A stretch of DNA of 64,000 nt from Liolophura sinensis (taxonomy: Eukaryota; Mollusca; Polyplacophora; Chitonida; Chitonidae), in the NCBI RefSeq assembly GCF_032854445.1, contig NC_088306.1:1917873-1981872 (forward strand), in the 5' to 3' direction. Below are positions 1 through 10,436 of the stretch, piece by piece. Below the pieces are notes generated by a model. The model was not told the origin of the DNA. It saw only the letters and a list, made by a program, of their open reading frames with translations, and searched no databases. How positions within the stretch are numbered: the stretch's first letter is position 1; each line of letters opens with the position of its first letter. Made by a program: the position numbers and the translations under genes.

Positions 1-660
1 ATACATTCCGTCAACATTCCACCTTTTAAGAGACTGGCCCTGAGCACCTGGAGGGAATTTACCACAGGTGTAGAGCAACCTGTAACCTTGTGTTCAAGCA
101 GGTGTATTTATGAATATTTTGTAACAAAAATAGTACACAGTCCAAGAGCAATGATGTCTATGCCGCATTTGGACTGGGTTAGAATATGGAAAACTGTTTT
201 TTATCAATTCGTAGATCACAATTTGGTCAACTTCAGTTACAAGTTGGTTCATGACATTTTGCCCGTTAAGGAAAAACTTCTTAGGGGAAATGTAGCCACC
301 GATGACGTGTGTTTTTTTGCTCCTTGCCTGGAAGTTGGCAACATCTGTTTGTACAGTGTAAGGTCGTTCAGGATGTGTGAGAAAGACTTTAACCGGATAT
401 TTAATTTGTATGCGAACTACCTAGCAAATATGGACTCGGAAACATTAATTTACCAAGGTATTCAATTCCACCTTTAACCAGGAAGTTAGAAGGGTGATGG
501 TGTATGTCGTGTGTGTTCTTCAGTTTAGTATTTGGTGTGCACGCTGCGACATAATATTTCAGGAACACGTATTTATGGTTGACTTTTTTCGACTAGACAG
601 GCCATCTTTTCAAAAAAAAAATTATCTCAGAAAAGATAAAGACAAAAACCATAAATATGT
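1..660 (+). mobile_element. LINE-B copy B1, 3' end (Tx1-like non-LTR retrotransposon)
   Basis: This is the last part of ORF2 and the 3' UTR of a Tx1-like LINE, running in from outside the window. Residues encoded at about 170-340 (WKTVF, DHNLVNFSYKLVHDILPVKE, NVATDDV) align with the same stretch of copy B5 at about 50300-50480, the C-terminal zinc-knuckle-like region of Tx1/L1-type ORF2 proteins. An A-run at about 612-620 may mark the tail. The open frame 88-477 (129 aa) changes frame within the cysteine region relative to B5, so the copy is decayed. The 3' boundary is approximate. Confidence 0.7.
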
Positions 661-726
661 TTAAATTTTACTTTTTCTTTTATTTTAAAAATTGGCATGA
701 TATGTCCATGGCTAGTTGTTATGAGT

Positions 727-993
727 CTTGACCCTGGGCGGTGCAGCGGTCCAATCATTTTAAGTCGGGCTGTCGACAAGACAAGCCTCAAATCAAGCAT
801 TCAAACAACAGTTCAATATCAAAGTTCACATGACCAACAAAGTCATAGTTATCTCATCATCAGTATTGACCCCGGGCGGTGCAGAGGTCAAACTTTAAAA
901 CTTTAAATTTAAAATTCACATCGACAAAATCAAAGTTCAGCTCATAATCAGTAATAGTACCGGTATTGACCCTGGGCGGTGCAGAGGTCCAAT
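727..993 (+). repeat. three spaced copies of a GC-rich ~29-bp motif
   Basis: The motif 'ttgaccctgggcggtgcaga' and its continuation recurs at about 727-755, 865-893 and 964-993 with small changes, separated by AT-rich spacers of about 110 and 70 bp. They sit between LINE-B and the recombinase part of the DIRS-like fossil, so they may belong to its terminal repeats. No function is known to me. Confidence 0.6.
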
Positions 994-1015
994 TTCAACA
1001 TTTTTAATTCCAAAT

Positions 1016-1519
1016 TTACAAGTATTGAAGTATTGCAGAAAACTGATACCGAGTGAGTGGGGCACCACTGAAGTGACAAAACATAGGGCCCTGGATGTAT
1101 GATCGGTGTGAAAGATATGTTCCCATGCTTTTGAAGGGACAAATACGAGGATTTCCCGCTTGCTTGTCTACTTTGATTGTTATACCTTTGCCTGTTTGAT
1201 CAGTCTTAGAACAGCGGATATTTAGAATTAGAGTCTCTGCCTTTGTGTCCAAATGAATATCAGGCCGACTGATAACCTGATAATTAGGCTTTCTCCTAGA
1301 TACCACAAACTCTCCGACCCTAAGAAATGCAAAATACGCCAAAGAAAAAGCAGCTGTGAACAAGGTTGACCCATACTTATTAGCACAAACACTCGGCAAC
1401 ACGCGAATAACTTTCTGCAAGATTTCTTTGGTGATAGGTAGTCTGCTGTCCGGGCTATGGTGAATACGTTTCATTCCCTGTATTAATTTGGAGACCACAA
1501 AATCTGATGTGTAATCCAC
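1016..1519 (-). pseudogene. tyrosine recombinase domain remnant of the DIRS-like fossil
   Basis: The frame encodes 167 aa resembling the N-terminal and first catalytic half of the tyrosine recombinases of DIRS elements: a helical stretch followed by FLRVGEF, a version of the conserved R-containing box (the 'ARxGEL' region of YR proteins), then a segment with CSKTDQTGKG, which matches the beta-hairpin lysine region. It probably cut and joined element circles in the living ancestor. It is a fossil. The neighbouring RT part lies on the other strand. Confidence 0.6.
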
Positions 1520-1650
1520 TTGCCCTTCTAACTTACATCTGTACGACCTTGCTGTAGAGTAAGTTAGACCTCGTATTCACAAAAGAGCTATGTATGAAAC
1601 AATGAGCTGCAGTTGAGGAGGCCAAGCATTTTGGATGTCTAAATTGGAGA

Positions 1651-2700
1651 GTGTCTCCAATTGGGTTGGTTCCTAAATCGGACGGGGGCTGGAGGCTCAT
1701 TACTCACCTTTCATTTCCATCTTCAGACAGTGTTAATGATTTTATAGATCCAGAAATGTGTTCTGTAAATTACACTTCATTTGACAAGGTTTTAGAAATA
1801 ATAGCTGGGTTAGGTCGAGGGGCACTGATTGGTAAAATGGATGTCAAATCTGCCTTTAGGTTACTACCCGTTTATCCAAGAGATTTTGATTTACTCGGCG
1901 TGCAGTTACAGGGTAACTATTTCATCGACAAATGTTTGCCACTGGGTTGTGCCATTTCGTGTCGGGTTTTGAAACATGTTCATCTTTCTTACACTGGCTA
2001 ACGGTACATACCGAAAATGAAAACACCATGGATCACTACCTAGATGATTTTATTTTTGCTGGAGCTGCAGGTACGAATATATATGAAAATATCATGTCAA
2101 CATTTGAAAGACTGTGTTTTGAACTAGGAGTCCCTTTAGCTTCCGAAAAGACAGTTAGTCCTTCAACGACCCTCACATTCCTGGGGTTCGAAATTGACAC
2201 TGTTCCAATGCATGTGCGGTTTCCTGCCAAAAAACATGAAGAATTGTCAAGCCTTTTGGGTGAATTTTTAACTCGTAAGAAAGTAACCTTACGTAAAATG
2301 CAATCGTTGACGGGCAAACTAAATTTCTTTTGCAAAGCCATTCGGCCAGGAAGAGCATTCATTAGACGTTTTCATGACGCCACAAGTCGAGTGAGTAAAC
2401 CGTACCATTTTATTCGAACTGGCGAAGAGCTTCGTTCCGACATGCAGATGTGGTCACATTTTCTGGACTGCTTTAATAGAACAGTGTATTTTTCGAGTGA
2501 TGTTTGGTCGTCTGAATCGGTTCTGAAATTGTATACTGACAGTGCGGGGTCTACTGAATTAGGATGTGAGGCAATTTTTCAGGAAGAGTGGGTATTTTAC
2601 CCATGGCCAGCTGCTTGGGCTGAGATGGAAGTTATGTGTGATATAACTTTTCTTGAACTCGTTCCAGTCACATGTAATCCCAGACTAGGTGCGTTACAGG
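1651..2700 (+). pseudogene. reverse transcriptase and RNase H remnant of the DIRS-like fossil
   Basis: Two overlapping frames carry DIRS-type RT motifs: PIGLVPKSDGGWRLITHLS, KMDVKSAFRLLPV, LPLGCAISC and the YLDDF catalytic box, then LTFLGFEID and the thumb. They are followed by an RNase H-like part with LYTDSAG and ITFLELVPV. This order and the wording of the motifs are typical of DIRS/Ngaro elements rather than Gypsy. The remnant is broken and carries no intact gene. Confidence 0.7.
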
Positions 2701-2873
2701 ACATGACACTAACAGGGTTGTTTGTAACCTGTTTCAAGCTCAGGGGCCTGGGTGGGACTGGCAGTTTGGCATAAACTTTGACATATGTCCCTCTGGACCA
2801 TCCAATCATTCTCGGATGTTTCCTGTCCATGATCCACTAGGCTTACATCATCGTGACTTCCTTCATACTGGCA

Positions 2874-2888
2874 GGGGGGGGGGGGGGG
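2874..2888 (+). repeat. poly(G) run
   Basis: About fourteen consecutive G residues within the gag-like part of the DIRS-like fossil. Its exact length may be unreliable in any assembly. Confidence 0.8.
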
Positions 2889-3140
2889 CGCTTTACGGCT
2901 TTTGGATGTACCAGAACCCGAGGGAGCTGCATTCTTCGATTTGCTTTTGGACTTCGGCATTTTCCTGACCCAACATGCAATTTTATACCTCACGGTTAAC
3001 AACTTACAACTTCTCACACACAGAAAGAGTGCATGAGAACACGGTCCGCCATTTTTGCTTAACATGTTGCTGAACTGCAAGATATGACATGAATCAAAAC
3101 TTATCCACCAAATTCGTAACCTTTCAGAACCCATCCGTTA

Positions 3141-3440
3141 AATTTTTTTCTCTTACGACAGAACGGTAACCATGCTTTGTAAACAATACTTTATTATTTG
3201 GGAATTTTTGGTAAACAGTGTCATAATTCTGGAGATAATATCCCCTAATTTAACCACACAAACCTATCCCTGTTGGCTTATTTAGAAAAGCCTTTCGGTA
3301 TATTGACAAGGGTCATAACTCTCAGCATTTCTACGGAACAAGGGGAGTAACTATAATTTCATTCATATAGAACAGTTATCTCCCTTAGATAACATAAGCT
3401 ATTTTGGTCTATGCCAAATAGCTGTGGTAATATTCGGAGA
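3141..3440. other. non-coding stretch with an imperfect hairpin
   Basis: No gene is seen. An imperfect inverted repeat lies at about 3342-3385 (ggggagtaact opposite agttatctccc), resembling short AT-rich miniature-element or SINE tails, but no terminal repeats or target duplication could be defined. Confidence 0.35.
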
Positions 3441-3763
3441 ATGGTTTCGCGGTTGGTTCTAGCGTGTTGTCAACTTACATGTATTTCTAATTATCTGGAT
3501 TTTGTCTCTCTTCTTTTCTTTGTATTATCAACATTGTCCGTGTAATCAATTAATTAGGTTTTGAGTTGGTGAGGAAATAGGTTATAGGCGCATACTTCAT
3601 CGGGTCCCAAACGTTTCAAAGATTTTATTACCACAAAGACCTCCCCAAGATTACCTCACATCCGTAGGGAGAAAGAGCGAAAGTACATGCCGGTAACCAT
3701 GAAACACCTTTAGCTAGAGTTGGCCATTGCTAGAGACATTAGTTTAACACGTGATGTTCACCT
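3441..3763 (+). repeat. tRNA-Gln unit, upstream part
   Basis: This stretch is clearly homologous to 51023-51347: both start with 'atggtttcgcg', share 'aaacgtttcaaagattttat' and 'ttcacctg', and lead directly into a tRNA-Gln-like sequence. A related start is seen again at 61518-61640. It is therefore a dispersed or tandem unit carrying a tRNA, not unique sequence. No ORF is convincing. Confidence 0.65.
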
Positions 3764-3832
3764 GTTTCCATGGTGTAATGGTTTGTACTCTGGACTTTTA
3801 ATCCGGCGATCTGAGTTCAATTCTCGGAACCG
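3764..3832 (+). pseudogene. tRNA-Gln-like sequence, anticodon position TTT
   Basis: It aligns with eukaryotic tRNA-Gln from the acceptor (gtttccatgg) through the A-box region, anticodon stem CTGGA and T-loop (gttcaattct). The loop reads CTTTTAA, so the anticodon position is TTT instead of CTG or TTG, and the 3' acceptor strand is incomplete. It is best read as a decayed copy. Confidence 0.65.
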
Positions 3833-3887
3833 TATACCTCTGTTCATCTGTCATACTGTGAAATTACTGAAAATATCCACAGAGGAA

Positions 3888-4188
3888 TTTGCGGGCGTAC
3901 GAACTTGTAGTCGAGTATATCGGTTCAGGTGCCACAAAACGCAGTAAAGTAATGCAGAACTTTATTTACCTGGGGTGTGATGTTTACATATTCTGGGCAA
4001 ATCTACGAATGTAGAAAGTGTGGACAAAATGGGCATAAAGCCATGGAATGCTGTGTCTTATGGTGCGATGGTGCGGGTTCTCCCCCCATGATGATCCTCA
4101 CACTGTGGAGGATTGGACACGCGCGTGTCGAATGCGTGCCTCGATGGACCATGCAAGTGGTAATTGCTGTGCTCGGGCTTCAACGTAT
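3888..4188 (+). mobile_element. LINE-B copy B2, ORF1 zinc-knuckle fragment
   Basis: The translated fragment contains YSGQIYECRKCGQNGHKAMEC, a CCHC zinc knuckle (C-x2-C-x4-H-x4-C) matching the knuckle of copy B6 at about 52595-52650 (YECRKCGQ) and of B4 on the opposite strand. This knuckle belongs to ORF1, the RNA-binding protein of the element. It begins about 55 bp after a tRNA-Gln-like sequence and is cut on the right by the solo LTR. Confidence 0.65.
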
Positions 4189-4960
4189 TGTTATGTGCAC
4201 GACTGTCGTCAGTTTCTTAATATAGCTTGCCACTGTTTACATATGCTAAGTTCAGGGAGTGCTGTCTGCCTCTACCTTAGAATATTCCAGAATGCGCTCA
4301 GTTCGGTGCCTGTTTGTTTACATCAAGTGTTCAGGAATTTTCTTATTCTGGACAATTCCACCAGGCTATATAAGACCTACGAGAGAGGGAGAGAAGAGAG
4401 ATCGAAGAAAGGAGAATTATTGAGAGTTTGGATGCTTTCGCTTTGTATTACTTTAGTAGGCCTTTTGTGCTGAATTTTGGTGTCTCTATAGCCTCTGGCT
4501 TTGTTATATCCTATCTCCACCGAGCACTTGTTCAGTCTGAACTTGTATGTTTAATTTGTGCTCTTGTATACACAGTGCTTATTAGTACACGGACCCTGTC
4601 TGTGGAATTTTGTGTATATTTCGTCATACCCTCAGTTATACTGTGGATTTTCCATCTTGTGAATTTGCCTCTGAGCATTTATGCCTGTGTGGTATATATA
4701 TATTGTGGAATATATGCGTCCGTTTGGACTTGACACCGTAAGTACCTTAGTATTTGTATAGATACTGCTATCCTTTCTTGTTAAACTTAAGTAGGGGGCC
4801 TACCTTAATATTTGTTTAAGTCTTATTATCTGTTCTTGTTAAGCTAATAAATTGTTGTAAAATAAAATCTGCTGGTTTTGGTTACTTTTTTGTGCGGCTA
4901 AACTGTCGTGTATTTCGAACAAGCCATCTCTTTATAATACAGGCAGTTTGGGTCGTAACA
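4189..4960 (+). mobile_element. solo LTR, Gypsy-like family
   Basis: A 772-bp solo LTR beginning TGTTATGTGCACG and ending GTCGTAACA, flanked by a 4-bp duplication 'gtat' (4185-4188 and 4961-4964). It contains a TATA motif (ctatataag, about 4365) and AATAAA-type signals near 4845-4866. The same LTR family, about 90 percent alike by eye at its start, forms the LTR of the Gypsy-like fossil at 27599-28353 on the minus strand. It probably arose by LTR-LTR recombination, the usual source of solo LTRs. Confidence 0.8.
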
Positions 4961-5345
4961 GTATGCGTCCAGAGGCCCAGTGGGCGATCAAGTTAAGGTA
5001 TACAGATGAGGCTGGAACGACAATCCAAGTTGCTCCATCCATAACAAAGCTTCCTTTATTCACAAGGCCGTTATGCCCAGCCAAGGTAGAAACCCGCACG
5101 TAAAAACAGTTCTTCAAATAGTTCTTCTGAAAAGTGATCAGCTCAGATTTAGTATTAATCACACTTGACAGAAATCCAATAAAATCCCTCTGGACCGCCG
5201 TAGTAAATGACACATTACTTCTGGTTGAGATAGCCACAGACAATGTTCTGCTTTGCTTGCTCACAGGCATAAAAGACACCGGCCTAGACATACCTGTTAT
5301 CACTGGGCACAAGCCCTTCACCCGGTTTGTTTCTTTTGAGAAACA
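4961..5345 (-). mobile_element. LINE-B copy B3, ORF1 N-terminal fragment
   Basis: On the minus strand this encodes MKGLCPVITGMSRPVSFMPV, then LSVAISTRSN and NGATWI-like residues followed by SSVYLNLIAHWA. These match the N-terminal part of ORF1 in copy B6 (about 51950-52220, plus). It joins directly to the RT end of copy B4, so two LINE-B pieces abut here. Left of the solo LTR the LINE-B strand is opposite. Confidence 0.65.
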
Positions 5346-6157
5346 ATGATAGCTGAATCTACTGCAAAGGCGGACACCTTCACCTGTTTGTCAGTTCCAG
5401 GCATAGTTACTCCATTAACTGACAAATCATTTGGAACAGCCGCAATAAATGGTTCGAGGGACAATACATACAATAACAGAGAAAGAGCACAGCCTTGGCG
5501 GACACTTCGATATGAGTTGAAGGAGTCGGACAAATGCTCATTTACAGTCACTTTGCTAGATATATCTATATATAACATTTTCACCCATCTACAAAATTTT
5601 GAACCAAAAATGTACTTTTCCAAACATTTAAATAAAACCGACCAGTCTACTCGATCTAAGGCTTTCTCCTGATCCAAATTAATAAAACAAGCCTTAAGGT
5701 CTTTTTGTTCGACAAAATCATACGTATTCCTTAGCAAGTGTAAATTGTCAAATATTCTCCTACCCGGGATCCCACAGGTTTTGTCCTGTGCAACAATGGT
5801 ATCGATGACAGATTTCATCAGATTACATAAGGCTTTGGAGATATTTTGTAGTCAACATTCAACAAGCTAAATGGTCTCCTGTTTTTAAAATGGTCTGACT
5901 TGTCAGGGTCCTTACAAAGAAGACTAATTAAACATAAAATTCCACCGGAAGGCCATCACTACCAAGAGAGCGATATTTAGACATAGGCTTTACAGCAAAA
6001 TATAATTCTTCTTCAGTTAGTATACCTTCACATGAATCTCTGGAATTCTTCGACATATCCGGTAATTCATACTTCCTTTTGAATACAAATCTTTGTAATA
6101 AGAGCGAATACAATCAACAATATCACTTTGACCTGTATGGGCTTTTGAGCCTTCCTT
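5346..6157 (-). pseudogene. LINE-B reverse transcriptase fragment
   Basis: Residues include SLGSDGLPVEFYV, CGIPGRRIFDNLHLLRNTYD, INLDQEKALDRVDW, the SVRQGCALSLLLYVLSLEPF block and GVTMPGTDKQVKVSAFAVDS. These are RT blocks of the Tx1/L1 group. The catalytic YADD/ADD box reads AVDS here, so the enzyme is dead. Stops split the frame. Confidence 0.75.
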
Positions 6158-6168
6158 ATAACATTTGA

Positions 6169-6428
6169 ACCGGGGCTCAGTCGGTTAGCGCGCTAGCGCA
6201 GCGTAGTGACCCAGGAGCCTCTCACCAATGCGGTCGCTGTGAGTTCAAGTCCAGATCATGCTGGCTTCCTCTCCGGCCGTAAGTGGGAAGCTCTGCCAGC
6301 AACCTGCGGATGGTCGTGGGTTTCCCCCGGGCTGTGCCCGGTTTCCACCCACCATAATGCTGGGTGCCGTCGTATAAGTGAAATATTCTTGAGTACGGCG
6401 TAAAACACCAATCAAATAAATAAATAAG
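6169..6428 (+). mobile_element. SINE-1 copy in LINE-B copy B4
   Basis: A tRNA-derived SINE of about 260 bp: head with ggctcagtcggttagcgcgc (truncated or altered at its first bases), a conserved central part (atgctggcttcctctccggc, then tggtcgtgggtttcccccgg) and tail ending in AATAAATAAATAA. A perfect 12-bp target duplication 'tataacatttga' flanks it (6157-6168 and 6429-6440). The conserved centre resembles the Nin-type SINE domain shared among molluscs and other animals, recalled from memory and not verified. Confidence 0.88.
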
Positions 6429-7564
6429 TATAACATTTGATATGTTTAATCATTTTCTTTTTCGCACTGCCAACATCTCGCTTTACAAAGTATCTCGTCG
6501 GTTTTTCACTCCGGTCAAAATACACAGCCTTGGATCTAATTACCGCCCCATCACGGGCTGTCTTGTGCAGAGCAATTATTGCTCTCTTTACCTTTTTAAT
6601 TCCCACAGCGTTATTAACAGGGTCTTCCTTTAAAACATTCAGTTCCTTCTCCAAATCCGCTAATTTACCCTTTCTCCTAGCGGAAACAACACTACAGTGT
6701 GTACGGATAACCTCCCTTACATTTACACTTAAACTGATCCTAGTTATTAATTAACTCCATCTGGTTTACATTATTCAAATTAGGAAAAAGATTATTGAAC
6801 ACATTCCGGATTTTAACAGTCAAGTCCGGGTCTCCTAGAGCAGACACATTACATTTCCAGTATAAAGGACCCCAGGTAATTACATCTTTGAAGCATACAT
6901 CAAAATATACACACGAGTGATCAGAGAAAGACACATGCAAAAGATCAGATGACGTTACATAATTTTGAACAGCTGTAGGTAATTAAAATCGATCAATTCG
7001 GCTAGCTGTCTGGCCACTCGACAAAGAATATCATTTCTTATCAGGGTTTATTTTCCTAAATACATCAAAAACACCAAAATCTTTCTTTAAAAAGACAATT
7101 TTCATGAAGACAATTGATTCTAGCATGTGCGTTATTGCCACATTTAACCAATACATTATTCTCAACAAAATTGTCTGTCCCTAATTCAAGTACCTCACTA
7201 CCACACAGCAAGGAGTCTAAATTGGTCTTTTCTTTCTCTACAACGGTTAGGAGCGTACACACACACACACAAGATTGAGGGCAGTGTTATTGATTTCAAC
7301 TTTCAAAACTTTTTCTTGCAAAAACAGGATATCAATATCATACTCTAATACAAATATGTTCACCTGCTCTTGCCTGTTAACATCTCGCAGACCATTTTTA
7401 TTCAAAGATCCAAATCGAATTAAGCTGCGAACTGACGTAATGGAGAATAAAAATATATGCTCGTACATAGCCATTGTTCATGATTATTTATGCACAAATT
7501 CCTGTCCAATCAGTCCAAATAATTTTCTTTTCCTCTAACCGCCTTCTACCGCCTTCGATTTTCG

Positions 7565-8790
7565 TTACCTTTGTTCCAGTAACACGGGGTCGTTGTCTTG
7601 GGACGGAGTAGGGTTCATCTCGACTGGTGAATCCTCTATGCCTTCATGAACGACCTCATCTGACGGAGCCGTGCAAATGCTGTCGTCCATATCAGCTGGG
7701 CTCACCTCTTCGTCAGGAACACTGCTCCTTTCCAGTTTTGCCTTTTTCATCTTCCCTGTCGCTGAAGACCATACCTCGTGAACTTCGGCATACACTTCAC
7801 CCTTGTTCCCTTGATTACACACAGGTTCGCCATTAACACATATACTGGACGCCTCCTCACACGTTGGTTTTCTCCTGTGTGACGTCATCTTCCAGCATGA
7901 CGCCATCAATAACTTCTTAGCTCATAGACTGGTTGACATCCTCGTCTTCAGAATCAGTGACGTCTTACGCCGAATTGACGTCAACGTCTACACCATCAAC
8001 GTCAACGTCCTCAACTTCATTCGCAATAACGCTGTTCACTAGTGATATGTTCTGGCTGCCATTTTTAACTCTCGCGGGTAGGACCACACACGTGCACAAC
8101 ATTCATTAATAGGGTGTTCCAATGATCCACAGGCCCGGATACAATTACATTCGGTATGGGGCTTTTTATGAGGTGAAAAACCCGTTGCAGTTATTACACC
8201 ACGCTGCTTGGCACTGGGCCAGCTTGTGGTTTTTTTGGCCACATTTCCTGCATTCATATGATTGTCCGTGGTATGTAAACATCACCACGCAACCCCCAAA
8301 GTTAATGAAATTCGGCACGTAACATGTCTTCTGGTACCGAACTCTAAACACTCATATACCTCTCCTGACGTGCGACAAGTCCGCAACAGAAAACTTGGGT
8401 TTGACAACGCTAAGGCACTCTTCGTACGGCTTTAACGCCTCTCCATTGGTATTGTCTGACATTTCGTCCCGCGCACGGTGTACTGTTAAATTCAAGTAAA
8501 CAGAACTGCCCGGCGTAATCGACCATACTGTGTCACCCACAATAATACTTTCCTTCGCCACTAGCTTATTGTGTGCTCCTAACGTAGAAACACGAACAAA
8601 AAAAATTTCCTTGAAACAGTTCTTTTGAAAACACAAGAGTTCAGACTAAATGTCAATCAGTTCAGACAGAGAGTCAATGAGGGCGGCATGACATCGTGGC
8701 ATCAGACAGTGTCATTTCCGGCTTCCTCGCAAGGCTAAACCGCACGGGCCTGCACATTTTCCAACTGCCCAGACAGCAGTCCAACACGAA
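7565..8790 (-). pseudogene. LINE-B ORF1 (zinc-knuckle protein), decayed
   Basis: The minus strand encodes, in order, an N-terminal region (FFVRVSTLGAHNKLV, SSVYLNLTVHRARDEMSD, EALKPYEECL), a CCHC knuckle region (YECRKCGQKNHKLAQCQAAW) with further Cys/His motifs (NECCARVWSYPREL), and an acidic C-terminal part (SPADMDDSICTAPSDEVVHE). It parallels ORF1 of copy B6. Such proteins bind the element RNA. The frame is split into several pieces and is not functional. Confidence 0.7.
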
Positions 8791-8934
8791 GACCACTTGC
8801 TGTAAGCCGCTTGTCCAGTAAGAGTTCAAAAATCAGAAAGATATACACAAGTACACTCACGTTGTTGTTGTAATCAAGGTAAACAGAGCTCTCAACAACA
8901 CGTCTTCACTCGACGAAGATCAGAGACAGTTCAA
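8791..8934. other. unrecognised spacer before the tRNA-Met array
   Basis: I recognise nothing here. It lies between the 5' side of LINE-B copy B4 and the first array monomer. Confidence 0.3.
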
Positions 8935-9011
8935 TTTTTAACCAAAACAGTACGTAAAAGCAGAAGGATTAAAAAGGGTTTCTTAATCATTCCTATTTTA
9001 TACAAAACACT

Positions 9012-9102
9012 TGCCCCGGGTGAGGATCGAACTCACTACCTTCAGATAGCCCGTTGATTAGTGATTATGAGACTGACGCGCTGCCTACTGCGCTACCGAG
9101 GC
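9012..9102 (-). tRNA. tRNA-Met(CAT) with intron, array copy 1
   Basis: The 91-nt gene folds as elongator tRNA-Met once 18 nt are removed: acceptor GCCTCGG/CCGGGGC (one G-U), D-stem GCGC/GCGC, anticodon loop CTCATAA, T-arm GTGAG-TTCGATC-CTCAC, discriminator A. The insert ATCACTAATCAACGGGCT lies between positions 37 and 38, the standard eukaryotic tRNA intron site. The A-box (TAGCGCAGTAGG) and B-box (GAGTTCGATCC) fit Pol III promoters, and a TTTT run follows the 3' end within 8 nt. This copy has one change, C48 to A in the variable loop. Confidence 0.8.
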
Positions 9103-9467
9103 CTCTGAATTTTGTTGTTTTCATCAGTTTTAAATTATTGGCGACCAAACAATTCAAGTAAAAAGTGAAAGGTTTAGAATTTTTCATCAAACATTTAAGT
9201 CGTTTCCAATTGATGAACCGAAAAGAGTTTATATCCATCAAAAAAATAGATAAAAGTAATTGTAACATATATTGCAAATGTTTCCAAGTACATCGAGATG
9301 TTCTCGCTGAGGATCGTACTCACAACACGCAGATAGCCCTTGCAAGTTTGATTATGGAAGGATGCTCTGCCTGCTGGTTTACCGTCTATATTTTAAGCCA
9401 AAACAGTACGTAAAAGCAGAATGATTGAAGACGGTTTCTCAAACATTCCTACTTCATGCAAAACACT

Positions 9468-9558
9468 TGCCCCGGGTGAGGATCGAACTCACGACCTTCA
9501 GATAGCCCGTTCATTATTGATTATGAGACTGACGCGCTGCCCACTGCGCTACCGAGGC
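9468..9558 (-). tRNA. tRNA-Met(CAT) with intron, array copy 2
   Basis: All stems are intact. It carries the second intron type, ATCAATAATGAACGGGCT, and a G instead of A in the D-loop (GTGGGC). A TTTT run follows 3'. Confidence 0.8.
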
Positions 9559-9907
9559 CGCTGATTATTGATGTTTTCATCAGTTTTAGATTATTGGCGA
9601 CCAAACAATTAAGGTAAAAGGTAAAAGGTTTAGAATTCTTTATCAAACATTTAAGTGGTTTCCAATTATTGAGCCGAAAAAAGTTTATATCAATCCCAAA
9701 AAATGGATAAAAATAATTGTAAGATATATTGCAAACGTTTCCAAGTACATGGAGATGTTCTTGCTGAGGATGGTACTCACAACATGCAGACAGCCCTTGC
9801 AAGTTTGATAATGAGAAAAACGCGCTGCCTGCTGGTTTACCGTCCAAATTTTTAGCCAAAACAGCACGTAAAAGCAGAAGGATTAAAGACGGTTTCTCAA
9901 ACATTCC

Positions 9908-9969
9908 TTCGCCACGATATGGCTAAAATATTGCCGATGTGGCGTTAAGCCATAATCACTCATTCATTC
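9908..9969 (+). mobile_element. LINE-A 3' tail insertion inside the array (copy 1 of 4)
   Basis: These 62 bp are the last bases of LINE-A (ttcgccacgatatggct to the attcattc tail), extremely 5'-truncated. 'caaacattcc' is present on both sides as the target duplication. The same insertion with the same flanks recurs at 16298, 20815 and 24125, so it was copied along with the array. Confidence 0.85.
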
Positions 9970-10345
9970 AAACATTCCCATTTTATACAAAACACTTTCT
10001 TATAAGTTTTGGATTATTGGCGACTAAAGAATTAAAGAAAAATTGAAAGGTTTAGAATTCGTTATCATACATTCAAGTCGTTTCCAACTGATGAGCCGAA
10101 AAGAGTTTATATCCATCAAAAAAATGAATAACAGTAATTGTAACATATATTGCAAATGTTTCCAAGTACATGGAGATGTTCTCGATGACGATGCAACTCG
10201 CAACTCTCCGACAACCAGTGCAAGTGTGATTGTGGAAAGATGCGCTGCCTGCTGGTTTAACGTCCAAATTTTTAATTAAAACATTAGGTAAAAGCAGAAG
10301 GATTAAAGACGTTTTTTCAATCATTCCTATTTTATACAAAACACT

Positions 10346-10436
10346 TGCCCCGGGTGAGGATCGAACTCACGACCTTCAGATGGCCCGTTGATTAGTGATT
10401 ATGAGACTGACGCGCTGCCTACTGCGCTACCGAGGC
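10346..10436 (-). tRNA. tRNA-Met(CAT) with intron, array copy 3
   Basis: Stems are intact and the intron is of the first type, except that its last base is C instead of T. Confidence 0.78.

Larger units (their letters stand above)
690..3140. mobile_element. DIRS-like tyrosine-recombinase retrotransposon fossil
   Basis: A broken DIRS-like element with three recognisable parts: a tyrosine recombinase domain (1016-1519, minus), a reverse transcriptase plus RNase H region (about 1651-2700, plus) and a short basic Lys/Ser-rich gag-like start (about 2709-2961, minus). Short repeats at 727-993 may be remains of its terminal repeats. The parts lie in opposing orientations, so the element looks rearranged or a composite of two copies, with several breaks. 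It is inserted between LINE-B sequence on the left and a tRNA-Gln-type unit on the right. DIRS membership rests on the pairing of a YR domain with a DIRS-type RT. Outer boundaries are uncertain. Confidence 0.65.
5346..8790 (-). mobile_element. LINE-B copy B4, truncated within RT
   Basis: Reading the minus strand, the order is ORF1 (about 8790-7565), AP endonuclease start (7474, IRFGSLNKNGLRDVNRQEQV and ILFLQE), a linker with AVIRSKAVYFDRSEKPTRYF (about 6560), a SINE insertion, and RT motifs up to PGTDKQVKVSA. The order matches a full LINE-B, but the 3' part of RT and the C-terminus are missing and many stops interrupt the frames, so it is old. A (CA)n run lies at 7258-7270 within the endonuclease region. 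Confidence 0.75.

Noticed and set aside
948-1142. Small reading frame on the minus strand overlapping the recombinase remnant
   Set aside because: A shadow frame of the DIRS-like fossil.
4048-4733. Hydrophobic frames that could look like a membrane protein
   Set aside because: They lie in the solo LTR and reflect its T-rich sequence. The matching LTR at 27789-28356 gives the same frames in reverse.
9012-9102. Reading the good tRNA copies as SINE heads
   Set aside because: No SINE body, tail or target duplication is attached, and copies occur at fixed places in tandem monomers. Origin of the decayed class from a retroposed copy cannot be excluded.
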